From: Methanobacterium_D sp040373355
GTDB lineage: Archaea; Methanobacteriota; Methanobacteria; Methanobacteriales; Methanobacteriaceae
Direction: 5' to 3'
Assembly (NCBI RefSeq): GCF_047495555.1
Contig: NZ_CP166866.1
Location: 372,001-436,000, forward strand
DNA: 64,000 nt
Shown here piece by piece: positions 1 to 7,949 of the stretch (its first letter is position 1; every line of letters begins with the position of its first letter). Under the pieces are notes generated by a model. The model saw only the letters and a program-made list of their open reading frames with translations, was not told the DNA's origin and ran no database searches. The translations under genes were made by a program, and so were the position numbers.

Positions 1-79
1 GAATTTTCAAAGTCCTGTTGAAGTATATATCAGTGATATTACCCTCTAAAATTTCTTTTTCTTTTGCAATATGGAACAT
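1..79 (-). CDS. Nicotinate phosphoribosyltransferase-like protein, N-terminus only (partial)
   Basis: Only the first 26 codons are inside the window; the gene runs off the left edge. Read on the minus strand, a GGTGG ribosome binding site sits just before the ATG at 77-79. The peptide begins MFHIAKEKEI and continues to DIYFNRTLKI, which resembles the conserved start of archaeal nicotinate phosphoribosyltransferases (NAD salvage), where an xTDIYFxRTLEI segment follows an acidic helix. The family call is from remembered sequence pattern and only 26 residues, so it is moderate at best. The catalytic residues lie outside the window. Confidence 0.5.
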   Translation of the reverse strand, partial: MFHIAKEKEILEGNITDIYFNRTLKI

Positions 80-339
80 AATGTCCACCAACCAATAATA
101 AAATATTTTTTAAATAGTTTTATTTATCCTAGTTATATTTGAGCAGAATTTATTTAAACCTTCTTAATTGTAACTTAAAAAGAAATTAGAGGATAACTAA
201 TTAAATAGGGTTTATTAACCTTTTAAAATAAATAAGACGTTGTAAAAACAAGTAATAATATATAAATAATGACAAAAACTTATTAAAATAATTAAAAAGA
301 ATTTAATTTCTGGGACCGCATTTTATGAAATTTAGTGCT

Positions 340-481
340 CTCAAAAATTTTATTTTTTTGAGGCATGCAAAAAACAAAGTTTTTTGCTGTTCAGGAAATG
401 TAATTTCCTTCAACATGCGAAAATTGAAAATTTTCGCGGTTACGAATAAATTCGCAAACATCAAAAATTCTTCGAATTTTG
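340..481. repeat. Array of six short perfect hairpins next to tRNA-Met
   Basis: Six short inverted repeats follow one another: 340-362 (CTCAAAAA arms), 367-387 (GCAAAAAAC, loop AAA), 393-409 (AGGAAAT, loop GTA), 417-437 (GCGAAAATT, loop GAA), 443-454 (CGAAT arms) and 464-480 (AAAATTC, loop TTC). Arms are A-rich then T-rich, and four of the loops are exactly 3 nt. The array ends a few bases from the 3' end of the tRNA gene. The rest of 80-483 is AT-rich with no supported gene. The same architecture recurs elsewhere in the window. Confidence 0.75.
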
Positions 482-483
482 AG

Positions 484-593
484 TGCCGGGGGCGGGATTC
501 GAACCCGCGGCCTCACGGTATCCCAGGAAAAAGTCAGAGCACTGCTTAAATACCCTATGAGCCGTGCGCTCTAACCAACTGAGCCACCCCGGC
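484..593 (-). tRNA. tRNA-Met (CAT), elongator type, with intron
   Basis: On the minus strand the 7-bp acceptor stem GCCGGGG/CCCCGGC closes a full cloverleaf with D arm, CACGG/CCGTG anticodon stem, and T arm GCGGG-TTCGAAT-CCCGC. The anticodon loop is CTCATAA with anticodon CAT. A 36-nt intron (520-555) interrupts it after the base 3' of the anticodon, the canonical archaeal position 37/38. Exons are 38 and 36 nt, giving a 74-nt mature tRNA. CCA is not encoded. The stem sequence and intron fit elongator tRNA-Met of Methanobacteriales better than initiator or tRNA-Ile2, but isoacceptor identity is inferred. Confidence 0.93.
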
Positions 594-941
594 AGTGGCT
601 TATTCTACATTAAATTTTATTTCTTAAAAAGTTTTCTATATTACAAAATTAAAATTAAGTATTTTAAAGTATTTAATGTTATTTGTATATCTGTTTCATT
701 AGAATATGTAAAATAATATTCTATAAATTAATTTTTTAAAATAAAGATAAAAATTAAGGTGTTTTCTTTATATTTTAATTTATATAAATTTTAAAGTTGT
801 AATAGATTCTTATTAATGATTAATTATTTTGATTAGCTCTTTAAAAGTTGGAAAACATTAAATAAGTAGAGAGCATATTAACTTATGATCAACTTTCTAT
901 AACATAATTAAAGTTGAATCTAATCTAACGTTGGTGGGATA
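594..941. other. AT-rich intergenic region, no gene seen
   Basis: About 350 bases upstream of the AIM24 gene. I see no gene, RNA or strong repeat. The last part must hold the promoter of the following gene, whose GGTGGG ribosome binding site is at about 931-936. Confidence 0.5.
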
Positions 942-1763
942 ATGGAATGTCCAAACTGTGGTGAAAATTTAGGCGATGATGCAAGATTTTGTCCTGAATG
1001 TGGTGCAAAAATAGAACAACTAGCTCCTGAAGCAAATCCTGTTGAAACTCAAGTACAAACTGAAGAATATACAAGTAAATATTCAGTTCAAGCATTTTTA
1101 GATAGAACTGCTGAAAAGCAAGAAGGAGATGAAATATTCGAACTTGAAAATGACTATTTGCTTGATGTTAACTTAAATGGAAAAGTATGGGCTAAATGGG
1201 GATCCATGGTAGCATATACTGGAGATGTGACATTTAAAAAGCAGAGCTCCCTTGAAGGGGGACTTGGTAAATTTGTTATGAAAAAAGTGAGTGGTGAAAG
1301 CAGTAAATTAATGTCAGCTTCTGGACAGGGACATGTATATCTTGCAGATAATGGAAAGAGAATAACAATCTTAAACCTCGAAGGCAACAGATTATTCGTT
1401 AATGGTAATGATATCATTGCATTTGAAGAACAGATTGAATGGGATATAAAAATGATGTCCGGTGCAGGTTCAATGTCTGGAGGACTTTTTAATATAAGAC
1501 TCGAAGGATATGGAATGATAGCAATAACAACCCATTACACCCCAATAACCCTCGCAGTAACTCCAGATAGGCCGGTTTACACCGATCCAAATGCAACAGT
1601 GGCATGGTCAGATGGACTATCCATTGATTACAAAACAGATGTTAACTTAGGCACTCTTTTAGGTAGAGGAAGCGGTGAAACCTTCCAAATGCAATTTAGA
1701 GGCGAAGGATTTGTAATTGTTCAGCCTTACGAAGAAATTGTTGGTAGTTACGGTCAAATATAA
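942..1763 (+). CDS. Zinc-ribbon / AIM24 family protein
   Basis: A 273-residue protein. Residues 1-22 form a zinc ribbon with two CxxC pairs (CPNC and CPEC), then an acidic low-complexity linker to about residue 45. The rest, about 60-270, is a beta- and glycine-rich domain with segments such as SGQGHVYLA and NIRLEGYGMIAI that match the AIM24 (TRAP-like) family. AIM24 proteins are widespread and poorly characterised; no enzymatic role is assigned. The ATG follows GGTGGGATA. No signal peptide is visible, so it is probably cytoplasmic. It stands alone between the tRNA and cofH. Confidence 0.8.
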   Translation: MECPNCGENLGDDARFCPECGAKIEQLAPEANPVETQVQTEEYTSKYSVQAFLDRTAEKQEGDEIFELENDYLLDVNLNGKVWAKWGSMVAYTGDVTFKKQSSLEGGLGKFVMKKVSGESSKLMSASGQGHVYLADNGKRITILNLEGNRLFVNGNDIIAFEEQIEWDIKMMSGAGSMSGGLFNIRLEGYGMIAITTHYTPITLAVTPDRPVYTDPNATVAWSDGLSIDYKTDVNLGTLLGRGSGETFQMQFRGEGFVIVQPYEEIVGSYGQI

Positions 1764-1951
1764 TTTTAAAATAGTTTTAGATATAATATCTAATTTTTTA
1801 CTTCTTTTTATCTAATTTTTGAAATCTTTAAACAATCTTCTAATAACGTAATCTATTTATTTATATTCAGATATTTTATTGAATACTGAAAATTTATATT
1901 CTACAAGGTTTGATTACTTAAATATCATTATATACAAAAAAGAGGATTCTT

Positions 1952-3001
1952 ATGATAGAGGACATATATGAACGCTCGCTTGCAGGAAAAATTACTAAAG
2001 AAAATGCTTTAAATCTAGTAAATTCTAATCCATTTCAGCTATTTGACACTGCAGATAAATTGAGAAAAGAAATTGTCGGTGACGAAGTAACCTTTGTTGC
2101 AAACAGGAACATACACATTACAGACCAGTGTATGATTGAATGTGATTTTTGCTCATTTAGAAACAGTATTGGATATGATATGAGCATTGAAGAGATATTA
2201 AAGAGCATTGAAGAAGCAAAGGAAGTTGGAGCAACTGAAATATGTTTATTTGGCGGAGTAATGCCTTACATGACAGTTGATTATTATTGTGATCTATTTG
2301 AAACCATTAAATCAAATTTTGATATTGAGCTTCATACATTATCCCCTGTAGAAGTCCATCATGCAGCTAAATTGTCTGGTATGACTACAAAAGAAGCTTT
2401 AAAAGAATTTAAAAAGGCAGGATTAGATACTTTAACTGGAGCATCTGCAGAAATCCTTGTAGACTCAGTACGAGCAAAAATATGTCCAAAGAAAGTAACT
2501 ACTGCCCAGTGGGTCAATATTATAACAGAAGCCCATAATGTCGGTATTCCAACCACATCGACCATTATGTATGGTACTGTTGAAACATGGGAAGATCGAA
2601 TTGACCATTTATTAATACTACGTGATATACAGCGTAAAACCAGGGGCTTTACAGAACTGGTACCTATGACTTTTTTAGGTGAAAACAACAATGCAGGTAA
2701 TGAATCTGCAGGTGCTAGTGGTATGGATGACCTGAAACTGCATGCAATTGCAAGAATAATTCTGGGTAGAGATATTCCTAATATTCAAGCTTCATGGATA
2801 AAGATAGGTACAAGAATGGCCCAGACAGTACTCTGTTGCGGTGCAAACGACTTAGGTGGTACCATGATGGAAGATAAGATATCAATAGCTGCAGGTGCAT
2901 CCTATGGTGAATATTTATCACGCGATCAGATGTTTGAAACCATAAAAGCTATAGGGAGAGTGCCTAAAGAGCGCACAACTACCTATGAATGGATTGAGTA
3001 A
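1952..3001 (+). CDS. cofH: FO synthase subunit 2 (CofH), radical SAM enzyme of F420 synthesis
   Basis: CofH joins 5-amino-6-ribitylaminouracil and tyrosine-derived 4-hydroxybenzyl; with CofG it makes FO, the deazaflavin chromophore of coenzyme F420. The 349-residue length is right for a stand-alone archaeal CofH. The radical SAM cluster motif CxxxCxxC is at C60, C64 and C67 (DQCMIECDFC), followed by FGGVMPYM in the glycine-rich SAM-binding position and LHTLSPVEV, typical of the CofH/MqnC group. cofG is not in the window, as usual in Methanobacteriales where the two genes are separate. MqnC or MqnE are excluded mainly by organism, as methanogens do not make menaquinone. Confidence 0.88.
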   Translation: MIEDIYERSLAGKITKENALNLVNSNPFQLFDTADKLRKEIVGDEVTFVANRNIHITDQCMIECDFCSFRNSIGYDMSIEEILKSIEEAKEVGATEICLFGGVMPYMTVDYYCDLFETIKSNFDIELHTLSPVEVHHAAKLSGMTTKEALKEFKKAGLDTLTGASAEILVDSVRAKICPKKVTTAQWVNIITEAHNVGIPTTSTIMYGTVETWEDRIDHLLILRDIQRKTRGFTELVPMTFLGENNNAGNESAGASGMDDLKLHAIARIILGRDIPNIQASWIKIGTRMAQTVLCCGANDLGGTMMEDKISIAAGASYGEYLSRDQMFETIKAIGRVPKERTTTYEWIE

Positions 3002-3084
3002 GCTAATTATAAACTGAAATATGTTATCACTAAAGATTTTATTACATAAAACTCAAATTTATAGTAAATATTGGGAGAATAAGG

Positions 3085-3837
3085 ATGCCAAGAAGATATG
3101 AAGGAATGGCTTACTGGGAAATTGTTAGTAGACAAATGGGTGTAGTAACAAAATCTGAGCAAGAAAGACTTAGAGATGCTAAAATCACTGTTATTGGTTG
3201 CGGCGGAATTGGTGGAGCCACTACAGAAATGCTAGTACGAATGGGAATCGGAAATCTTACTATTATCGATAAAGATGCCTTTGATGTTTCTAATATCAAC
3301 CGTCAGCTTATGAGTAGCTTTTACAGCGTTGGAAAGTCTAAGGTAAATACTACTTACGAAACTTTAAAGTCAATTAATCCTTTTGTAAACATTATTCCCT
3401 TTGAAGAAGAATTGGATGAAAGTAATGTTGAAAAAATTGTAAAAGACAGCGATATTGTTATAGATGCCCTTGATAACCTTGTAACACGAATTATATTAAG
3501 CCGATATGCATATAATTCAGGAATACCGTTTGTTCATGGTGCTATTCATGGAACAATGGGGCAGATAAGCGTATTTACTGAAGATACACCAACCTATGAG
3601 GAAATATTTAAATTACCTTCCCTAGGTAAAGAATTAACTGATGAGGTTATAGGAAAAATTAAGGATATTGGTGCTGAAGTACCTCCAGTAATTGCTCCTG
3701 TTCCGAATATTGTAGGATGCTTGCAGGCTTTTGAAGTATTTAAACTTATCACACTCCAAGGAGATTTAGTATCCGCTCCTGATGTTTTAATGTTTGATTT
3801 ACTAAGTAAGGAACCTTTTTCAACAGTTAGGTTCTAA
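3085..3837 (+). CDS. HesA/MoeB/ThiF family E1-like protein
   Basis: A 250-residue ThiF-fold protein. The nucleotide-binding loop VIGCGGIGG is at about 37-45, followed by the conserved NINRQ segment (about 70) and the VIDALDN aspartate motif. E1-like enzymes adenylate the C-terminal glycine of ubiquitin-like proteins such as MoaD, ThiS or archaeal SAMPs. This copy is short, has no paired CxxC zinc motifs and no obvious cysteine in the crossover-loop position of MoeB/UbaA, so it may adenylate without forming a thioester. SD GGGAGAAT precedes the ATG. It could serve molybdopterin or thiamine sulfur transfer; the partner is not shown by context. Confidence 0.8.
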   Translation: MPRRYEGMAYWEIVSRQMGVVTKSEQERLRDAKITVIGCGGIGGATTEMLVRMGIGNLTIIDKDAFDVSNINRQLMSSFYSVGKSKVNTTYETLKSINPFVNIIPFEEELDESNVEKIVKDSDIVIDALDNLVTRIILSRYAYNSGIPFVHGAIHGTMGQISVFTEDTPTYEEIFKLPSLGKELTDEVIGKIKDIGAEVPPVIAPVPNIVGCLQAFEVFKLITLQGDLVSAPDVLMFDLLSKEPFSTVRF

Positions 3838-3917
3838 TTTTCATCTTTAAACTATATTTTTAAAGATTGATTATTATTAATTGGACTTTATTTATTTTTT
3901 AGACCCTTTTGGAAACA

Positions 3918-3948
3918 TTTATATATAAGGAAAAGGAAATCTCTTTCC
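3918..3948 (+). promoter_or_regulatory. glnA promoter: TATA box and NrpR operator
   Basis: A TATA box TTTATATA (3918-3925) is followed by GGAA-ATCTCT-TTCC at 3935-3948, an exact match to the GGAA-N6-TTCC operator described for NrpR in methanogens. The operator lies where transcription should start, about 25 bp after the TATA box, so bound repressor would block initiation. The nrpR gene itself is the next gene after glnA. Confidence 0.85.
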
Positions 3949-3986
3949 GGTGACATTCACTCTAACATTATTTATGGAGGTATACA

Positions 3987-5315
3987 ATGGCAGATAAAAT
4001 AGGACAAGTTATTGAAAATATTGAAAAATGCGGCACAAAATTTGTAAGACTGCAGTTTGTAGACATACACGGAACTCCAAAAAACATGGCGATTCCGTTA
4101 AACAGACCAGATCAAATTGAAGATATAATAAACGATGGTCTATTATTCGACGGTTCATCTGTCGAAGGTTTCGTTGACATTAATGAAAGTGATTTAATCT
4201 TAAAACCTGACCCAAACACATTTTCATCTTTACCATGGAGACCAGAAGAAAAGGGTGTTTGCAGATTTATCTGTGACATTTACTGGCCAGAAGGAAAACC
4301 TTTCGAAGGAGACCCAAGATACATACTCAGAAAAGCACTGGAAAAAGTCCACAAGAAAGGATACGAATACAACGTCGGACCAGAACCAGAATTCTTCATA
4401 CTAGACCAAGACGAAGAGGGAAACATGATCCCTAATGACTCTGGTGCTTATTTTGATGTAGAACCTATAGATGGCGGAACTGATATTAGAAGACAGCTTG
4501 TTATGGATCTCGAAGCTTTAAACTTCGACATAGAAGTAAGCCACCACGAAGTAGCTCCAGGTCAGCATGAAATTGATTTCAAGTTTGACAAAGCATTAAA
4601 AACTGCTGATGCAGTAATTACTTTTAAACAGGCAATTAAAGCTATTGTAGATACAATGGGCTACATGGTAACATTTATGCCAAAACCATTCTTCGGTGAA
4701 AATGGAAGCGGTATGCACGTTCACCAGTCCCTATTTAAAAACGGAGAAAACGTATTCTACGACCCAGATACTCCAACTCAATTATCAGAAGAAGCTATGC
4801 ACTTTATGGGTGGTCTTTTACAGCACTCCCCAGCATTAACTGCGATTTGTGCTCCAACTATAAATTCATACAAACGTTTAGTACCTGGATACGAAGCTCC
4901 TGTATACATAGCCTACGGTCTCAAAAACAGATCTACATTAGTCAGAATCCCCGCATCCCGTGGAAAAGGTACTCGTGTCGAGCTAAGAATGCCTGATCCA
5001 TCATGTAACCCATACCTTGCATTTGCTGCAATGTTAGAAGCAGGTCTAGACGGTATGAAAAACAAAGTGGATCCAGGAGAGCCAACAGAAATTGATGTAT
5101 TTGGTAAAAGCATCGAAGAACTCAAAGACCTCGGTATTGGTGTTTTACCTTCCAGCCTATGGGAAGCTTACCACGCACTTGAAAAAGATGACGTAGTAAA
5201 ATCCACATTAGGTGACCACATATACACTCAATTCATGGACATTAAGAAGAAAGAATGGGATGACTACAGAATACAGGTATTCGACTACGAATTAGACAAG
5301 TATTTATACATCTAA
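3987..5315 (+). CDS. glnA: Glutamine synthetase, type I
   Basis: Makes glutamine from glutamate, ammonia and ATP in the cytoplasm; the main route of ammonia assimilation under nitrogen limitation. The 442-residue length fits type I. Visible family motifs are LLFDGSSVEGF (about 52-62), GPEPEFF metal ligands (about 131), PGQHEID, GSGMHVHQS, the SYKRLVPGYEAPVY ATP/glutamate loop and the RVELRMPDPSCNPY arginine motif. ATG follows GGAGG with about 5 nt spacing. Transcription is probably repressed by NrpR through the operator upstream. A divergent glutamine-synthetase-like paralogue lies at 34.0-35.4 kb. Confidence 0.96.
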   Translation: MADKIGQVIENIEKCGTKFVRLQFVDIHGTPKNMAIPLNRPDQIEDIINDGLLFDGSSVEGFVDINESDLILKPDPNTFSSLPWRPEEKGVCRFICDIYWPEGKPFEGDPRYILRKALEKVHKKGYEYNVGPEPEFFILDQDEEGNMIPNDSGAYFDVEPIDGGTDIRRQLVMDLEALNFDIEVSHHEVAPGQHEIDFKFDKALKTADAVITFKQAIKAIVDTMGYMVTFMPKPFFGENGSGMHVHQSLFKNGENVFYDPDTPTQLSEEAMHFMGGLLQHSPALTAICAPTINSYKRLVPGYEAPVYIAYGLKNRSTLVRIPASRGKGTRVELRMPDPSCNPYLAFAAMLEAGLDGMKNKVDPGEPTEIDVFGKSIEELKDLGIGVLPSSLWEAYHALEKDDVVKSTLGDHIYTQFMDIKKKEWDDYRIQVFDYELDKYLYI

Positions 5316-5430
5316 TTCTCCCCCATTTTCTTTTATTTAATGATCCAAGAAAATAAAACATAAAAATCAAACATTTGACAAACGTTAAGTATCTCAAGCC
5401 TTTTGTGTTTGTGAGTTTAACAAAGTTTAA

Positions 5431-5523
5431 AGAAAATCGTAGATTTTCTGAATATACAAATTTCTTTGAAATTTGTAAGTTGAAAACCTATGGTTTTGTA
5501 CCGCAAAAATTGAAAATTTTTGC
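5431..5523. repeat. Array of four 3-nt-loop hairpins between glnA and nrpR
   Basis: Four perfect inverted repeats, all with 3-nt loops: 5431-5449 (AGAAAATC, loop GTA), 5456-5476 (ACAAATTTC, loop TTT), 5483-5497 (AAAACC, loop TAT) and 5503-5523 (GCAAAAATT, loop GAA). They fill most of the 311-bp gap between glnA and nrpR. The last is nearly identical to the hairpin at 417-437. They could terminate glnA transcription or be a dispersed repeat; the sequence alone does not decide. Confidence 0.8.
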
Positions 5524-5626
5524 TAGGTTTTAAATATTATTTTTAAGTTATATATAATAGCGAAATGAAAAATGAAAAGTCCACTTATGATTTTATTAAA
5601 AATAATTAATTATTACCGGTGAAGAA

Positions 5627-7336
5627 ATGCCTGATGAAACTGATCGTAAAATGATAGAAATCCTGAGGATACTTGCAGACCAGAATAAAGTACTGGGCGC
5701 GAAAACAATTGCTGAAGAGCTTAAACGAAAAGGATATAACCTTGGAGAACGAGCTGTACGATATCACATGCGTATCTTAGATGAGAAAGGATTTACAGAA
5801 CGTATTGGATACGCTGGTAGAGAGATCACAGAGAAAGGATTAAAAGAGCTTGAAAAAGGTCTTATATACGATCAGGTAGATTTCGCATTCTCTAAATTTG
5901 AAGGAATGATATATCAAACTTCACTGAACCCTCGAACTGGAAAAGGATCAGTTGTAGTAAATACTTCTGGTTTTACTGATGATAAAAAAGTAATTGATAT
6001 AATTAAAGAAGTATTTAGCAAAGGAATTGCTGTAAGCCCCTATGTTAAACTATCTAGAGTTGAAAATAATGAAAATAAATCCAGCAAGCAAGAAATCAGA
6101 TTAGATACAATCTGCGGTACTACTATAGATGGAATGCTTGTAAATGAAGGTATACCTGTAATTCCCCAATACGGTGGACTTTTAGAAGTAGAAGATTACA
6201 TTCCAAAAAGGTTTACAGAGCTTATTGCATATAAAAAGACTTCAATGACTCCCCTTGAAGCATTCACTGCAAAAGAAATGACATCAGTTTTAGAAGTGGC
6301 AAGGAAAGGTAATGGAATGATCCCTGCTAATTTCAGGTTAATTCCAGATGCAGCAAGAGAGAATGCTGTTAAATTATTCGACGAACTCCAAAAAATAGGA
6401 GTTTCAGGACTTTTAAAAATAGGTGAAAGTGGAGAATCAGTTTTAGGTGTTCCAGTAGACGAGGATATGGTGGGAATTGCCATAACTGGAGGAATAGCCC
6501 CACTTTGTGCTGCAAAAGAAGCCGGTTGTAATGTTAATATTAAACTTGCAGAAAATATAATGGAATTTAAAAAGATGGAAAAGTTAGTTCCTGCAAAGCC
6601 AGTGTTAAAGACTACTGGGCCTGAAACCAATGAAAAAGTCAAATTTTTACTTTCAAAAGCATGGAATCTAATATATAATGTTGATTTAGATCTGGAATCT
6701 AAAAAAGGAAATGTTATAGTAAATGTTTCTTATGTAAACAATGATGACCTTGATGATGCACTTGAAATAATTAATGAAGTCTTCAGTGCAAGACCAGAAT
6801 TCTGTACAAGTAAATATTACAAGATAATGCCCCACTTAAATAAAGAAAAAACAGGAATTGCTACAGTCTGCAGCTTTACTGTAGATGGTATACTTACTAA
6901 AAATGAAATATTAACAACTCCAAGATATGGGGGTATTTTAGAAATAGAAGAAAAAATGCCCCGATTTGTAGAACTAACAGCATACAACGGTTCCTCAATT
7001 GATCCTCATGAAATTTATATTTCAAAGAATATGACTTCTGTTGGAGATACCTTAAATGGAACTGGAAGAATTCTTGCAAGTTTAAGGGAAATTCCATATC
7101 TTGCAAGGCCAGATGCACTAAATTTAATTGAAAAAGTTAATGATGCAGGTTTCTCAGTCCTTAAAGTTGGAGAACCAAGTGAACTAGTATATAATGCTAA
7201 AATAGAACGGTATCATGTTGGTATTGTTACTCCAGGCGGGTTGAATCCAATAGCTGCAATAATGGAAGAGGGAATACTTGTAGAAGTTAAAGCAGTTGAA
7301 AGTTTAATGAAACTTGAAGAAATGGAAGAATTCTAA
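5627..7336 (+). CDS. nrpR: Global nitrogen repressor NrpR
   Basis: NrpR represses nitrogen-assimilation genes by binding GGAA-N6-TTCC and is released by 2-oxoglutarate. The protein has 569 residues: an N-terminal winged helix-turn-helix (about 5-75, with GERAVRYHMRILDEKG as recognition region) and two repeated NrpR (DUF128) domains (about 80-315 and 330-565). The duplication is visible as paired segments PQYGGLLEVE / PRYGGILEIE, AKEMTSV / SKNMTSV and GIAITGGIAPLCAA / GIVTPGGLNPIAAI. This single-chain, two-domain form is the one known in Methanobacteriales. ATG follows GGTGAAGAA. It sits directly downstream of its likely target glnA, separated by a hairpin array. Confidence 0.93.
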   Translation: MPDETDRKMIEILRILADQNKVLGAKTIAEELKRKGYNLGERAVRYHMRILDEKGFTERIGYAGREITEKGLKELEKGLIYDQVDFAFSKFEGMIYQTSLNPRTGKGSVVVNTSGFTDDKKVIDIIKEVFSKGIAVSPYVKLSRVENNENKSSKQEIRLDTICGTTIDGMLVNEGIPVIPQYGGLLEVEDYIPKRFTELIAYKKTSMTPLEAFTAKEMTSVLEVARKGNGMIPANFRLIPDAARENAVKLFDELQKIGVSGLLKIGESGESVLGVPVDEDMVGIAITGGIAPLCAAKEAGCNVNIKLAENIMEFKKMEKLVPAKPVLKTTGPETNEKVKFLLSKAWNLIYNVDLDLESKKGNVIVNVSYVNNDDLDDALEIINEVFSARPEFCTSKYYKIMPHLNKEKTGIATVCSFTVDGILTKNEILTTPRYGGILEIEEKMPRFVELTAYNGSSIDPHEIYISKNMTSVGDTLNGTGRILASLREIPYLARPDALNLIEKVNDAGFSVLKVGEPSELVYNAKIERYHVGIVTPGGLNPIAAIMEEGILVEVKAVESLMKLEEMEEF

Positions 7337-7438
7337 TTTTTGGCTATTATTTTTTATTTAAATAGAATGAATTCTTTTAGACATGTTTTTTTAATATAAA
7401 AACAATAATTTACATTATTAATTTTAACAGGTGATATC

Positions 7439-7714
7439 TTGAAAGAAGAAAATAAATGTGTAAGCTGTGACGAGATATGTGAGTATGTGGAAAAAGAAGT
7501 TAAACCCGGTGATACCATAAGGTTATCCCTCGGAAGATGTTATATTCCCGGAAGAGTGATCACCAACAGTGAAGGTATTATTCAGCTTGAAGTAGAAGGT
7601 GAAACTATTAAAGGGTTAACCTGCATTGATCTAGAAAAATCAAAAGATTTTATCATTGAAATAGAACACGAATGTGAAGATAAAAAGTGCACCCTTGAAG
7701 CTAAAGACGAATAA
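7439..7714 (+). CDS. Small conserved-looking Cys protein, function unknown
   Basis: A 91-residue protein starting at TTG after GGTGATATC. It has an N-terminal CVSCDEIC cluster, a central small beta domain (GDTIRLSLGR, GRVITNSEGIIQLEVEGETIKG) and a C-terminal CEDKKC. The cysteines could bind zinc or an Fe-S centre. I may be seeing a Methanobacteriales-specific DUF family (DUF2097 comes to mind), but I cannot confirm it. It lies between nrpR and the fwd operon, on its own. Confidence 0.6.
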   Translation: MKEENKCVSCDEICEYVEKEVKPGDTIRLSLGRCYIPGRVITNSEGIIQLEVEGETIKGLTCIDLEKSKDFIIEIEHECEDKKCTLEAKDE

Positions 7715-7843
7715 TCTTCATTTAATTTATTTAAAGCACTATTTTTTCATTTTAAGGATTTAAAATGAATCTGCATTATTTTTAATTATTATTGTTTTTG
7801 TTGTTACCAAATATTTGATCGAAGTACAACAGTATTAAAGAAT

Positions 7844-7862
7844 ATGTGTTGTCAAAACACAT
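7844..7862 (+). promoter_or_regulatory. Upstream operator candidate of the fwd operon
   Basis: A perfect inverted repeat, ATGTGTT-GTCAA-AACACAT, with 7-bp arms and 5-nt spacer. It lies about 37 bp upstream of the fwd TATA box and has the same architecture as the repeat at 7922-7940, so the two are probably sites for one regulator. Confidence 0.7.
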
Positions 7863-7898
7863 CACTATTTAAGTTTTTCTATTTGATTCTAGTAAGAA

Positions 7899-7940
7899 TG
7901 TATATATACATATGTCAATCAATGTGTAATCAATACACAT
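7899..7940 (+). promoter_or_regulatory. fwd operon TATA box and second operator candidate
   Basis: TGTATATATA (7899-7908) is a strong archaeal TATA box. Downstream, ATGTGTA-ATCAA-TACACAT (7922-7940) is a perfect 7-5-7 inverted repeat covering the expected start of transcription and ending directly before the GGTGAG ribosome binding site of the first gene. Binding here would block both initiation and, in the RNA, possibly ribosome access. The sequence TACATATGTC right after the TATA box is a near match to the CATATCGA motif of the Mo/W island. Confidence 0.7.
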
Positions 7941-7949
7941 GGTGAGTTC

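Noticed and set aside
325..549. Plus-strand open frame of 74 codons across the hairpin array and tRNA
   Set aside because: It runs through palindromes and the antisense of the tRNA; composition is not protein-like.
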